Shown: positions 13,401 to 24,560 of the stretch, piece by piece
How the letters are laid out: each line of letters begins with the position of its first letter
Numbering within the stretch: position 1 is the first letter of the stretch
Assembly: GCF_963678635.1 (NCBI RefSeq)
Contig: NC_087067.1
Location: forward strand, 26,977,547 to 27,041,546
DNA length: 64,000 nt
Reading direction: 5' to 3'
Source of the DNA: Symsagittifera roscoffensis
Taxonomy: Eukaryota; Xenacoelomorpha; Acoela; Convolutidae
Translations under genes and position numbers: made by a program
Notes under the pieces: generated by a model
Seen by the model: the letters and a program-made list of their open reading frames with translations, nothing else
What the model was told of the DNA's origin: nothing
The model's database searches: none

Positions 13401-13521
13401 CCAGTTGGATATATGCTGCAGTCTGTTGCAATTTGTAGCTATTTGTACTTTCTGTATGAAGAAAGGTCTTTACCTTAAGGTATATGTTGCGGTGTGGTAA
13501 TGTGACTGGTAAAATCATCAA
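10452..13521 (-). pseudogene. pol: BEL/Pao pol remnant (protease, RT, integrase, C-terminal domain)
   Basis: Fragments in several frames follow the BEL/Pao order. At about 13110-13145 the minus strand reads VALVIGADNIDII, the pattern of the retropepsin-like DUF1758 region. At 12520-12590 it reads SKFKGICLNDMLLT, an RT segment. At 12211-12231 it reads KFYVDDF, containing the YVDD catalytic motif of reverse transcriptase (12214-12225). At 11286-11591 a 101-codon frame contains the integrase linker words ELAPLPAFR and PFQQTGLDIF. At 11085-11215 it reads RRGKPAKTVSVNGKNF; the family normally has Asp in the S-D-N-G position, and here it is Val (codon at 11141-11143). At about 10860-10910 it reads MNARAITTVSASPDD. 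The C-terminal domain near 10500-10740 has MPRGRITGK and ends at a stop at 10452. Multiple stops show that it is dead. Confidence 0.88.
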
Positions 13522-15157
13522 AGGTTAGCTGTTGATCGTTAAGATCTTTGGCTGGCAAGATGGTTGATTGAATTCGGTCGCTGGTTTGAATCATATTTGG
13601 GTGATCGTTGTAATCGCTGTTCGTCATGTAGAGTTGTACGGTGATGATGATTGCCTTTGCTGCATGTGTGCTTTAATGGGCACTACCTCCTTTGATGTTG
13701 TCCAAGGCAGTTGTAACAAAAAAAGTTCTGAAACGAGTCTCTTCTTCTCTTGTAAAGATGAATTCAGTTACTTGCTGCAGTATGTTGGGTGGTGAATCTG
13801 TCCGTCGAAGGGACATGGGGTCAGGTGTTCGCATTCAAAATTTGAGAAGTCTTCTGTGAAGGCTGGTTGGTTGATGGTCGAGATCCATTGGCGTGTCGAA
13901 GTGTTGGCGCTATGTGTTGTCGAGCGGTCGAATCCATGTTCATGTGCTGCGGTTGGTTGGGTGGTAAGTAATTGCATGCTAATACAAACTGTCTTATCCA
14001 TTCGATAAAGGCGATGAGATTAGGCTGGTCGATGTCCTGGGCGGTAATATAGTGACTCAAGGAAGCTGTTGATGGTGCTCCAATTTGTAACTGTGAATTT
14101 TACGTATTTTGTAAAGTTCAAATCTTCTTTGAACCCGAGCGTCTGAAAAGTTTCAACAGTGTTACTGATGAATGTAGAGAACTCCATGAACGAAACTTTG
14201 CGATGAGTTGACGGTTGCTTGAAGCTCTGTATTCTGTTGATGAAGTCATTGATGATGATGCCGAGTGGTCCATATCGTCGTCGTAGTTCTTTGATGGCAA
14301 CGCTGTACATAGTGCTTTGCAGGAAAAACCAGAAATAACTTTATTTGCTGGTTTTACCAGAAATAACTTTGTCAGCAGATGGTTTATCTTTTCGGCGTCC
14401 GAGATGGGTTGATTCGGAGTTGTTGCTTCGAAGAGTTCGAACCACGTACTCCATTTTATGGGATTTTTGTCAAAAAGATCGATTTTTTTGGAGGTCTAGT
14501 CATGCGACTGTAGTTCGTTTGCAATTTTCCGTTACTTGGTGTCTGAGAATCTGCTGCTTGAATGAACTGATGTTCTTTGTTGTAGCTGAGGCTTGTGTTG
14601 TTGGCGTCGTGTTCTGACTGCTGATGCGGCGGTCAGTTTATTGTTGTTGTGACTTCGAAACCTGTCTGGGGAACATTTTGCTGAGTATCTCGTCTATCTG
14701 AGAGTTTTGGTCATCTTGTTTCCTGTGCTGATGATCCAAGCTGATGGGTGATGCTGGATATTGTTGACGTCTAGCTAGAATCAGTGTTCTGCTGTTGTAG
14801 ACATGTCTCTGCTGTTTTTGCTTGTAGCATCTGTCTCAAGTCATCCATGATGTCCTCATGTTCATCTTGTATATCAGTGAAGCGGTTGATGAGATCCTCC
14901 GCTGTGGCTTGTTCAGTCGGGTGGTCTACAAGGTAGGTAGTGGCGTCTTTCAAATTGTTGAGAACTTTTTTCATCTCGGTCTCTGAGTCAGCTGTGTTGT
15001 ATTTCAAATTGATGTCGATGATGGATTTTCGTGCTCCTCTGAAGAAGCGCTCTAGTTGGGCGATGAGAAGATTTCTTTGGGGGATAATGGTTTCGTCGGG
15101 CATGGCTAGCTTGTCGTAGCTGATCGTTATTGTCGTTGCAGCTGTCGTAGATGTCAT
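13522..15157 (-). pseudogene. gag: BEL/Pao gag remnant
   Basis: The first methionine frame starts at 15157 and runs 128 codons to 14771. It is Thr-rich at the start, then a charged helical stretch (QLERFFRGARKSI and following), as in BEL/Pao Gag N-termini. A second frame, 14020-14310, contains YSVAIKELRRRYG followed by FSTFISNTVETFQTLGF, which matches the gag-associated DUF1759 pattern. Frame changes separate the pieces. I did not find an intact CCHC knuckle. The start at 15157 is the first plausible Met downstream of the 5' LTR and is not otherwise proven. Confidence 0.8.
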
Positions 15158-15429
15158 ATAGTTTAGACCTACTTTGTTAGTTCCTGTCTTGGGTAGCTAG
15201 ACCTAAACTTGAAGGGATTGAAACAAAAAGAACAATGTTGCGGTAAGTTTTTTTTTCAAATAGGTATAATGAAATAAAACAAGCAATTATAAGTTACAAA
15301 TACTTGATAGTAGTTCGTTCGGATACTTAAACAGGCGGAAAATATTTTAAACCAAACGTAAAGATAACGTATAGTTAAGCTATGGGGGTCCGAATTGTTA
15401 AACCGTTTTTTTTTAACTTTTTTTTCTAT

Positions 15430-15746
15430 CCTAATTGACTGCCAATGAGAGTTCCTTGTTTGGCACTCAAAAACAAAATTGTGCTTCCAGCTCGGTCAAA
15501 AAAGTTCTGGCGGTTTAGCTGAGTGCCATATAGAAAATGAAATTGTAATCGTTTCTAGTTTAGACGCTTCATTTGAGCTTTTTTCTGCTTTTAACCTTGA
15601 TTTGAATATGAGTTAGTTGGTTGCACGTGTCTGCTAATTTAATTTTGCATTTTTTTATTTGTTGTGTTCTGGTTTTCAGTTTCTTCTCGGAGTTTTCCTG
15701 ATTGCATATGAAAAGTTAAGTCATCTAAGATTGTTGTCAATTGTCA
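15430..15746 (-). repeat. 5' LTR of the BEL/Pao element (right copy)
   Basis: Partner of the left LTR. It contains the same GTGTTCTGGTTTTCA and GTCATCTAAGAT landmarks and ends at TGTCAATTGTCA (the element's first bases on the minus strand). Divergence from the left LTR is substantial, so the insertion is old. Its left border is approximate. Confidence 0.75.
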
Positions 15747-16667
15747 AATTGGCATTAAACAACCTTGAAATTGGCATATAACAACCTTCCTTTGAGATAA
15801 ATATTTGAATCTTTGAGCGATTTTGGGATCCAATATGGAACTGGCTAAAAAGTCTCGCGGTCAAAATAAAAAATTGGTGTTTCGAGGCCCAGCATCATCC
15901 GCATTTGATGCTTGCTGGGTGATATAGCATAAGCGAGCCCAGAAAAAAAGCTTGACAAAAATAGTTGTTAGTCTAATTTTGGAGCGCAGCGTTGGTTCTT
16001 TCCTGAAAAAGACTAACGACTCATATGTTTGTTTTCTACTTCGTGAACTTTTGTCTTGAAAGTTGAAAGTACTGCCTACTCCTTATTGTTTTGCTTTCGT
16101 TGCGCTCTGAGGAGTAATTTAATCAGAGAAATAGGTATAATCACTCCAAATAATGAATATTGTGTCTCCATTGGCCTCCATTCCTTTTCTATGGTCTAAA
16201 TGGGATGATTATGATGAACAGACTGTTTCTAATCTTGTAATCCTTTTTCATTTGTTTCCAGCTCTTTTCACTCTACTGCTCATTTGCTCAACCCATTAAC
16301 CTTATTCACATTCAACTTCTGCCATTACTGATATTGGTCTCATTCATAATCAAACTCATACGCCTACCCGATTCGAAACTTGATCCTTCATCATCCGTAG
16401 TGTCATTTTACAGTTATGCTATTTTTGGTACAAGTTCGTTTTTATGAAAAGCAGTTCACTTCATTATTAGCTTTTTTCACTGAAATGGATTGCTTGAAAA
16501 GTGAAAATTAAAATAATTATTTACTTTTATGATTTTCAACAGTTGGCATAAAATTATTGAAGAAGGGAATCAATGCTGTGCAATTTATTAATTCAAAAAA
16601 TGTATATTTAAATGTTAAAAGAAACATGATTATTGTGCAGATTTATCTAAAAATTTTTGAGCAGACG
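15747..16667. other. No recognised feature
   Basis: AT-rich DNA right of the LTR element. No coding region, RNA gene or repeat was recognised. Confidence 0.4.
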
Positions 16668-17246
16668 AAAATAAGCAATTTAAATTTCGGAAAAGGTTCT
16701 ATCCAGACTTTAATTTCGCACGCTTTACTTTTGGCTAGAAAAAACTTTCTTTTCTCTAATTAATCAATTCGATAAACATAATTTCTGTTGGAATTCAAAA
16801 TTTTTCGAATATTTATATGCGGAATTTTTTAGGGTTTTTTAGATCTCAGATAGATCTTCAGCGCTACCAGATAACTTTATTAGGGAAAATGTTAAGTCCA
16901 CATGTTTTTTTTCTTGCAGATACCGAAAACATCTATTCCAGAGGAAGTTAAGATACTTATACTGATTTGTTTTTAATTGAATATACGCCGAATTGTTTGA
17001 ATTGTTCCAGGAGACTTGCCATTTTTGGTTAGCTAACTAGTGTATCAAGTGAAATTTGCATATTTAATTTCAGATGATAAAAAAAGAGTCACGGTTGACA
17101 TTCTCTTATAAGGTAGGAAACAAAATCCCAGAATCGTATTTCCAAGTTCCAAAAGTCAACAAGATATCTTTCTACAATTTAGTGCTGATTATTTTGTGAA
17201 ATCCTGCAATAAAAATTTAAATTCCACCTTTGCATTGATGGGCGTG

Positions 17247-17293
17247 GGAGGGGAGGGGAGGGGAGGGGAGGGGAAGGTAAGGGAGGGGAGGGA
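17247..17293. repeat. GGGGA microsatellite
   Basis: A run of GGGGA units with a few interruptions (AAGGTAAGG). It lies in the part of copy A that is absent from copy B of the segmental duplication. Confidence 0.9.
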
Positions 17294-17908
17294 GAAGTTT
17301 AGTTTGTTAGAATCAGTCTTTTTTCACAAAAAAAAACCAAGCCGAAGAAAAAAATTACTTCGAGGCATGAAAACGTGAAAGCAAAATGTATCTTCATAAG
17401 TTCCGCGATAGTTTAAACACTAAAAGTAACTGAAAATAGTCGGCTGCTAAGCATGTACAAGAAAATGTTCCGGCCACAATGATTTGAGTAAATGTTTTTT
17501 CCTCGATATAACGCCGTTTATCTTAAAAAACATTAAATAATAAAAAAAACTTTGAAGTAAGTTCAGGATCTCATAAAAAATTAGTCTGCAACACCGTGAA
17601 GTTTACAAGGCGACGGCCTTTTAATGTTCTAAACAGATGTGTTAGCTGTTACAAAAATGGTGAAGTTTTCCAAAAACAGACAAACGTTTCAAAACGTTTT
17701 TTGCGCTTTTTTTTCAAAATAATCCAACCACTCTATCCTAAGCACAATTTTATCGCATTCGCTACAGCAAGGTTTTAAATTGACTAAATTGCATGCTACA
17801 CTTCAATTTGGAACAATTTCGAAATACGGAATAAGGTTGATTGTAACAGGGCAAAGCCTTAATTGTTCCGACTGCCTTATTAGGTCTTCAAAATAGCGTT
17901 CGCCAACC

Positions 17909-18041
17909 ATTACGAGGCCAAACTGTGCACTGGATAGGCGCACAATTTGGTTTCTGTGTGTTTCTGGAAGAAAAACAAAGGAAGCGTCCTTGTTGCGGAA
18001 TCCCCTCAGAATGCAAAAAATGCACAGTTTGGCCTCGTAAT
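17909..18041. mobile_element. MITE with ATTACGAGGCC termini, internally deleted copy
   Basis: Terminal inverted repeats ATTACGAGGCCAAACTGTGC at the left and the reverse complement at the right, about 21 bp each. It is nested inside a reverse copy of the dispersed hairpin repeat. At 133 bp it is shorter than the other two copies (about 191 and 201 bp) because the middle part is missing. Confidence 0.85.
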
Positions 18042-18445
18042 GACAAAAAGGATGAGTTCAAAAAAAAAAACGAAAAAAAAACAATCGATAAAAATGAATG
18101 ATTTCGTTTCTATAAACGGATTAATCATGACAAAGAAAATGCTTCAATCAATTTGGAACGATTCTAGGACGGATTGAATCGCCGATTGCTTGTTGATAGT
18201 GCAAAATACATCACGCGTTAATTATCCCAAATTGGCCAAATGGCGATATTTGAACGCTCAAAACTATACAAAAAATGATCACTGAACTATCTCTGAAAAC
18301 GTGAGCTCAAGGCAATAAAAAAGTCGGCTGATTTAAAAAATATCCGTCAAAATGGCCATTTAAAATGCGAAGTTTTTCTGGAGAAAAAAAACACACGAGC
18401 TCAAATACACTGTCACTTTCTTCATGTGACGGTGTACTAGAAATG

Positions 18446-18599
<154 letters not shown>

Positions 18600-18642
18600 G
18601 AAGCTTCTTAGCCAGCTGCTCTCTTAGCTGCAGCACCAAACC

Positions 18643-18658
18643 GGCCTTTTTAAAGGCC
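18643..18658 (+). terminator. Histone mRNA 3' stem-loop
   Basis: GGCCTTTTTAAAGGCC forms a 6-bp stem with a 4-base loop and is followed by ACCA. This is the arrangement of replication-dependent animal histone mRNAs, where the stem-loop bound by SLBP directs 3' cleavage instead of polyadenylation. It sits 44 bases downstream of the H4 stop codon and still pairs perfectly. Confidence 0.92.
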
Positions 18659-18659
18659 A

Positions 18660-18782
18660 CCAACTATCTCAGTTCTTAAGGCAAGCTCTGCTAGAGCTTT
18701 AACAAGCTCAGCTAGTTAGTCTAGAGCTTTCGGCGTATCTAAACCAAGTTAAAAAGATAGCTCGATTCTGATTGGCTCTCCC
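18660..18782. promoter_or_regulatory. Histone H4-H2A spacer with likely H2A promoter remnant
   Basis: Between the H4 stem-loop and the H2A start there is a TTAAAAAG TATA-like word and CTGATTGGCT (an inverted CCAAT box) about 25-50 bases before the former H2A start. I infer that this is the remains of the H2A promoter. The element order comes from general knowledge of histone promoters; function cannot be judged here. Confidence 0.4.
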
Positions 18783-18945
18783 ATCTTGGTGCGACAAAGT
18801 TGGGGCCACGGCCAAGACCCGATCAAGCCAAGCTGGACTGCAGTTCCCTGTTGGAAGAATCCACCGGTTCATCCGTAAGGGCAACTACGCTTAGGGAGTT
18901 GGTGCTGGAGACCCAGTCTACCTTTCTGCTGTGCTCCAGTACTGG
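18783..18945 (+). pseudogene. Histone H2A 5' coding fragment, broken
   Basis: The frame reads [28 protein letters not shown], a TAG stop, then GVGAGDPVYLSAVLQYW. This matches the N-terminal half of histone H2A up to the first long helix. The start region resembles a degraded ATG-TCT-GGT-CGC-GGC-AAA, with the ATG lost. Further damage includes the in-frame TAG after GNYA (normally Glu) and Asp for Ala in VGAGDP. The similarity stops abruptly at 18945, exactly where copy B of the flanking segmental duplication begins. The fragment is therefore non-functional, with no 3' half. Confidence 0.93.
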
Positions 18946-18946
18946 A

Positions 18947-20130
18947 ATAAGCAATTTAAACTTCGGAAAAGGACTCAAATTTCGCGCGCTTTACTTTTGG
19001 CTAAAAAAAAAGTTACTTTTCTCCAATTGGTCAATTCGATAAACATAATTCTTGTTGGAATTCAAGTTTTTTCGAATATTTTATGCGGCATTTCTTAAGG
19101 TTTTTTTATAGATCTCAGATAGATCTTCAGCGGTACCAGAAAAAACTTTGAAGTAAGCTCAGGATCTCATCAAAATTAGTCTGCAACAACATGAAGTTTA
19201 CAAGGCGACTGCCGTTCAATGTTCTACACAGATGTGTTAGCTTTTAAAAAAATGCTGAAGTTTTCCAAAAACAGACAAACGTTTCAAAACATTTTTGCGC
19301 TTTTATTTTCAAAATCATCCCACCACTCTATCCTAAGCACAATTTTATCGATTTCGCTCCAGCAAGGTTTTAAATTGACTAAATTGCATGCTTCAATTCA
19401 ATTCAAACAATTTCGAAGTAGGAAATAAGATTGATTGTAACAGGACAAAGCCTTGAATGTTCCGACTGCCTTATTTGGTCTTTAAAGTAGCGTTCGTTAA
19501 ACATTACGAGGCCAAATTGTGCACTGGGTATGCGCACAATTTTGTGTCTGTGTGTTCCTGGATTCCAGAGACAAGTCTTTAAACATGTTATAATTTTGTC
19601 GGAACGATCAAAGGAAATTAAAGAACAAAAGAACAACAAAGGGAGCGTCCTTGTTATTGAATCCCCTTACAATGCACAGTTTGGCATCGTAATGACAAAA
19701 ATGATGAGTTCAAAAAAAGCAAAAGAAAAACAATCGATATTTTAAAGACTTTTCAGATCCCCACACGCCACATAAAATAGAAAGTGAATGATTTCGATTC
19801 TATTAATGGGTTAACCATGACAAATAGAATGCTTCAACCAATTTGGAACGATTCTAGGGCGGATTGAATCGCCGCTTGTTTGTTAATAGTGCAAAACACA
19901 TCACGAGTTAATTATCCCAAATTGGCCACATGGCAATATTTAAACGCTCAAAGCTATACAAAAAATGATCACAGGTGAAATATCTTCTACAACTTGAGCT
20001 CAAGACAATAAAAAAGTCGGCTGATATAAAAATATTTGTCAAAGTGGCTAGTTAAAAAAGCGAAGTTTGACTGGAGAAAAAAAAACACACCCGCACAAAT
20101 ACACCGTCACCTTCTTCGAAAGTCTGAACA
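18947..20130. repeat. Segmental duplication, copy B
   Basis: Second copy of the unit described for 16668-18425. It begins with AATAAGCAATTTAAAC and ends with a reverse copy of the dispersed hairpin repeat (CTTCTTCGAAAGTCTGAACA). It carries the longer form of the ATTACGAGGCC MITE at the same relative place as copy A, so the MITE insertion is older than the duplication. Confidence 0.85.
19503..19693. mobile_element. MITE with ATTACGAGGCC termini, full-length copy
   Basis: Terminal inverted repeats ATTACGAGGCCAAATTGTGC and its near reverse complement. The interior contains GACAAGTCTTTAAACAT and GGGAGCGTCCTTGTT, shared with the copy at 39893-40093. No coding capacity is evident. Confidence 0.88.
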
Positions 20131-21205
20131 TCTAAAGTCCTTTTACACGTTAAAAGCACAAAAAAAATCGCGCATTTTTTATCCAAAATTGTATGAACAA
20201 CTAATTTTTAAACCTGCATAATCTAATTTATGAGAAGAAATCACAGGTGAAAAATCTCTTTTAACTTCAGCTCAAGGCAACAATGCTTTTTCATTGAAAT
20301 AAAAAGTGCCGTCAAAATGCCGGCTAAAAAACATCCCAAGCAAAAAAAAACCGTTAACTTCTTCAAAAGTCGAAAAAGTGATTTGAAGTCTTAAATAAAA
20401 ACTAGGCAAATTTCGAACGTAGCATAAACTAAAAATCAAACATAATTTTTTTAGTCAAGAATTTTTAGTTAAGAAATTTTACTTCTGTGCAAAAGTTGCT
20501 TATACAAAATAACCCAAAAAAACAATCCTACGAAATCCAAAACATCCAAACAAATTCTGCAAAACACAGTCCCATAATAACAGTCCAAAACCAAATGAAT
20601 TGTTCGACTCTGATTTTTGGCGCTGGCAGAATTAGTTTGCGCTTTGAAACATCGAAAATGCGCGTAATTATCATCAGATATCCAAAAGTTAAGCTTTATT
20701 GAGATGAAATTCAAAGGCTTCATGGTATAGTGATTAACCAAACTAGATTCAAACTCTAGAAACCAAAAGATTCAATAAGTTTTTCATTTTTTCGATAGAC
20801 ATTGAGAGTTGGGTAAGTATGAATACGGCTAATTCTGGGAATCAAAACGCAAACTTAAGAGATTTGGGTGAGGCGAAAGGAAAATCACTACAATGAAAAT
20901 ATTCATCAGTGTCTGGGTTGCAAAAAGTTCAGGAAATATAGGAATTTTTTTAACATAGGACATTTTTTATTGCTTGGCAGTGCTGAATAAACTTAACAAC
21001 ATAAAACAAAACAATATTTTGATGAGTGAACACCAACTCAATTTTGATCCGAGAGTTTTGTTATCAGTTTCTGAAAAAACTGCCACTTCAATCAATGGGA
21101 CTAATTTTCGGATTGTTTCTGGGACTCTTTTGATTGTGATGGTAAATTTGGTAACGTTTTTGCGGCATATTTCTTAGAGGACTCCGTTCTATTGGACTGT
21201 TTTAC
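20131..21205. other. No gene recognised
   Basis: AT-rich. A further partial reverse unit resembling the end of the dispersed repeat lies near 20235-20390 (AATCACAGGTGAAAAATCTC and a later run ending in CAAAAGTCGAAAAAG). No coding region is supported. Confidence 0.4.
20712..20785 (+). other. tRNA-like sequence, possibly SINE-derived (weak)
   Basis: TGGTATAGTGATTAACC resembles a tRNA D-arm/box A. It is followed by CTAGATTCAAACTCTAG, which folds as a 5-bp stem with a 7-base loop. Then comes AAGATTCAATAAG, a poor T-arm. The acceptor stem is not evident, so I do not call a functional tRNA gene. Confidence 0.2.
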
Positions 21206-21206
21206 A

Positions 21207-21426
21207 GAAAACGCTTATCAAACAATTTCATTGATGCAAAAAACTGCTTATCGTACAATTTCATTGATAGAAAAAAAGGTTGTCGTACAATTTCGTTAAT
21301 GAAAAAAATGCTTGTCGTGCTATTATTGTACAATTTTTTCATTTTATGGAGTTCTACGAAATTGTACGATAAGCATTTTTTCCATAAACCAAAATTGTAC
21401 GATAAACATTTTTTGTCAACCCGGGA
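21207..21426. repeat. Foldback repeat copy ending GTCAACCCGGG
   Basis: Several CTTATCGTACAATTTC units are followed by the opposite orientation, GAAATTGTACGATAAGCATT, repeated, then GTCAACCCGGG. This is the same family as 3135-3329 and 61570-62505, with the core word drifting from CATACAATT to CGTACAATT. Confidence 0.7.
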
Positions 21427-21989
21427 CGCTTCAAAGCGTTTAGCAAAGCATTATCAACATTTGTATGAGTTCTGCCATTATCGCGTCAATTAAAGAGACC
21501 CATTAGGAGGAGCTGCCTGAACAATCTCTGCTGAAAGCTTTTAATTTCTAACTACCGCCAGACAGTGCCGCTTTTATTTCAGCACCGCTTTTATTTTCCA
21601 TACCGCCAGACAAACTACTATCATAGGTGTATAAAAATAAACTGTGCAATGAAGTCGGACAAATTTCTGACAAAAAGAAAACGGCCGAAAAAAAAATTTT
21701 ATTTCGAAATATTTTGATCAAAGTTGTTTAAGATTAATTTGAGGCCTCTTTCCGGAGCATTTTTTTTGTCATTTTTTGAAAAGGTCTGCAGGATACAAAA
21801 ATTTGCTCTTTTTATTTTTTAATCTTCTTAATTTTAGCGCTCGATTGTTTTCTTTTTTTTTTCTTCTTCTGTAAGCAACCTCTAATTGCGTTCTGATTTA
21901 AATCGAGGACGGGAGGGGGACTGCTCGTGTTTTTCACGTCTTTGGTACTAAAGTGCTGATTTAAATTAACCGGACAAAGCGAACTAAGT

Positions 21990-22760
21990 TTGAAATCCCA
22001 AATAGGTTTCTCTCAATTTGGGTTAAGAAAAATGAAGAGAACGAAAATTGTCTAGAATTTCACCAGAATTAATATGGTGCAATTTTTTCTCCGAAATTTT
22101 CAATTTGAATTAGCTGCACTTGATGAGAAATAAATATCACAAAAAACCTCTTGCACAGCTCAACAAACATAAATCTCAAATCAAAAGTTAAATATCTATA
22201 AACCTGTATTAAAGAAATTTTTTGGGCTGTGTAAGAAGCTTCTTGTGATATATATTTCTCGTCGATTAACAAAGTAGTTTTAGCGCAATTCGTGATTAAT
22301 TAAACAAAGACAAAATGACCCATTTTTGGGCTAAATTTTGGTTGAGAATTTTGGAGAAAAACTTGCATTATAATAATTCTGAAATTTGAAATTTGTTCAA
22401 TAAACCTGTTTTTGAGTTTTTTATTTCTTTCATACTTGATCTGAGACATTTTCAACAATTTATTTTTTGCTTGAGATAAAATCTGAGTTTACAAAAAAAA
22501 ATTGAAGAAAAAATTTAGTATATCCGACATCAGTTTTAGCGAAATTCTTAATTAAAAAAAAACAAAACGAAATTGACCCATTCTTGGTATGAAATTTTGG
22601 TTGAGAATTTCGGAGAAAAAGTTGCACCATAATAATTCTGGCAAAATTCAAAGCAACTTTGTTCTCATCAATTTTTGTCTAATCTTAACCCAGTTTGAGA
22701 AAAACAGATTTGAATATTCAAATTTTGTTCATTTTAAGCGGATAATTTGAATTAGCTGCA
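21990..22760. repeat. Composite of direct and inverted repeats
   Basis: Two direct units, about 22280-22372 and 22538-22640, share TTTTGGTTGAGAATTT, GGAGAAAAA and ATAATAATTCTG. A reverse-oriented relative lies at about 22010-22100 (CAGAATTAATATGGTGCAA and TCTCCGAAATTTTC). TTTGAATTAGCTGCAC occurs near both ends. The arrangement suggests a foldback element or nested inverted duplication. No gene is recognised. Confidence 0.6.
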
Positions 22761-24255
22761 CTGTATTTTCTGCCAGCCATTTATTGCTGACCAAATCTCA
22801 AGCTTTTTAATGGCTGGCCAATCCAAAAGTTTTTGATGACTTTTTAAAATTTTATAATAGGTCAGATCGCGCTTCAAAAACTTCAAGTTTTTGGTCAAAC
22901 TGGCTCTTTTGCGCTCCACCGCTCCACACATTTGTTATCAATTTAAAAAAAAAACACCAAAAGTTGTCGTAATTTGATGAAAATTGACACATTCAACAAC
23001 CTAACAATTGTGAGTAGATTTATTGTTCTCGATACTTTTCACATATATTTTGTGATCAAGTAACTTAATCAAAACTGGAACATAAGTGATCAAATTTTTA
23101 CCTTGTGCCTTTTTATTGACTAGAGGAAAAAGATATTGCTTTATAACTTCCAGAGCATATTTCTCCAAACAAATCACAGGAGTTGATTTGTTTGAAATTA
23201 GCCGCAATTGATGGAATGGGATTTTGGAATGGGTTTGAAAGGGTATCCTCTAGATTTAGATGACATGACTAGAGTTGATCAAATGGCGCTAAAAGAGCGC
23301 AAACTTGTTGGGAATGCCATTCGGAGCACTATCTTGAAACTTTTCATTGTAAAATCACTACCATGGTTGAGTTACTATTGAAAAAAAAACGGTGATTGCC
23401 ATCAATGGTTAGAAATTAAAATTTACCCCTATATTAAATTTCAGCGATGAATAGCACGGATTCAGAGCAGGAAATTTGAAAATTTTGTTGATGAAAAGGA
23501 TTTTTCTATTTTAGCGCTAATTTTTATTTTTTTCTAGCGTTAAATCATCGATAAATCATCGCTATTTTATCTATGTCATCAATAAAATACCACTAATTTA
23601 TTGATATAACACGGAATCATCTATAAGACTTTCATTAAAACTGAATGACCAAAACTTCATCAACGATTAATACTGGAGACTAAACCCGGATGATATACAC
23701 CAAGGTTTCGCAGAGCTCAAACATTGAGAGACCTTCGCCCGAGAAAACCTAGTCAACCGTAAGAAGGTCAGGCTTTGCTGAAGACTGTCACCAACAGGGT
23801 TGTACCAGGCTTATTCTAAAGAGTTGGAGTTAGAGAAAATATCACCTTCTCGTATGAACTTTTCTTACCAATGCTTGAAGCTTTAACCGCATGCCAGGAT
23901 TCTACGTTTCCTATGGTTCGATATTAATTAATAATTTTTCACGAGTTATTGCCATAGATAATTTTCCCTGAAAACGCATTATGAGTAAGTACACGTTTTT
24001 ATTTTCCCAATTTTGTAATATCTAAAATAACAGGAGAATTAAAATGAGATCTTTGTATTTTGATATATAGTTTTGGTGTCAGCAAAGACTCTCGACAAAA
24101 AAAACTATAAGTAACAAGAATAACCGGTAATTACGCTAGTAGCACAGAATATTTCGACCAGTCTTAAGAAATTACAACAAATTTTTTTCCAAATAGTGTC
24201 GTTTTTTCTGCTTGGCGTGATAAAGGAATCAGAGCAAAAAGGTAGCGCCTATGAA
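22761..24255. other. No recognised gene
   Basis: AT-rich with scattered short frames. A segment near 23690-23900 is less AT-rich, but I could not match it to any family on either strand. Confidence 0.35.
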
Positions 24256-24560
24256 TGAATTAATTTCAGTATGAAAGAATTTTTTTAATAGCCTGGTAGG
24301 TTCTTGTTAGATTTTGTGGCAGAAATTAGTTTAAAAAAAAGTAGCACAACCTCAAAAAATGCATTCTTAGTTTTTTGTTGGCTCACATGACAAACAGACA
24401 AGCATTAAACAACTCAACTGGTGTCAACATGCTTGAATGTTCTCACACACAGTAATAATGTTTTGCAGATCTCAATCTCGAATCGGTGGGTAACACTTGT
24501 TGTCAGAAAGCTTCCAGCGATACCTCTCAGAGAAACTCAAACTGGAATAGAATAAGGTTA
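24256..24560. repeat. Direct repeat, left copy (LTR-like candidate)
   Basis: Aligns along its length with 26393-26690. Shared words include TAGCCTGGTAGGTTCTT, CGGTGGGTA and CTCTCAGAGAAACTCAAACT. Divergence is considerable. Terminal TG/CA and target-site duplications could not be fixed. Confidence 0.65.

Larger units (their letters stand above)
9957..15746 (-). mobile_element. Degenerate BEL/Pao LTR retrotransposon
   Basis: The element reads right to left. The 5' LTR is on the right (about 15430-15746) and the 3' LTR on the left (about 9957-10280). Between them, pieces of gag, a retropepsin-type region, RT, integrase and the C-terminal domain come in the order expected for BEL/Pao elements. 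Many stops and frameshifts interrupt the reading frame, so it is not coding-competent. About 5.8 kb is near the usual size of the superfamily. A tRNA primer-binding site was not identified. Confidence 0.88.
16668..18425. repeat. Segmental duplication, copy A
   Basis: 16668-16880 and 17549-18425 align in order with copy B at 18947-20130. They share AATAAGCAATTTAAA at the left end, AGATCTCAGATAGATCTTCA, then CTTTGAAGTAAG, a reverse copy of the dispersed hairpin repeat, and a nested MITE. Copy A has an extra ~665 bp (about 16883-17548), including a GGGGA microsatellite, that copy B lacks. The histone fragment lies between the two copies. Confidence 0.85.

Noticed and set aside
17947-18177. 76-codon frame, Lys-rich, and the similar frames at 19530 and 39932
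   Set aside because: These frames resemble one another only because they lie in copies of the same MITE; they are not a gene family.
18800-19042. 80-codon frame across the histone H2A fragment
   Set aside because: It is in the wrong frame; the real H2A similarity is in another frame and is broken by TAG.
23001-23207. 68-codon minus-strand frame that looks moderately protein-like
   Set aside because: No family match, no clear splice sites with compatible neighbours, and AT-rich context; insufficient for a gene call.
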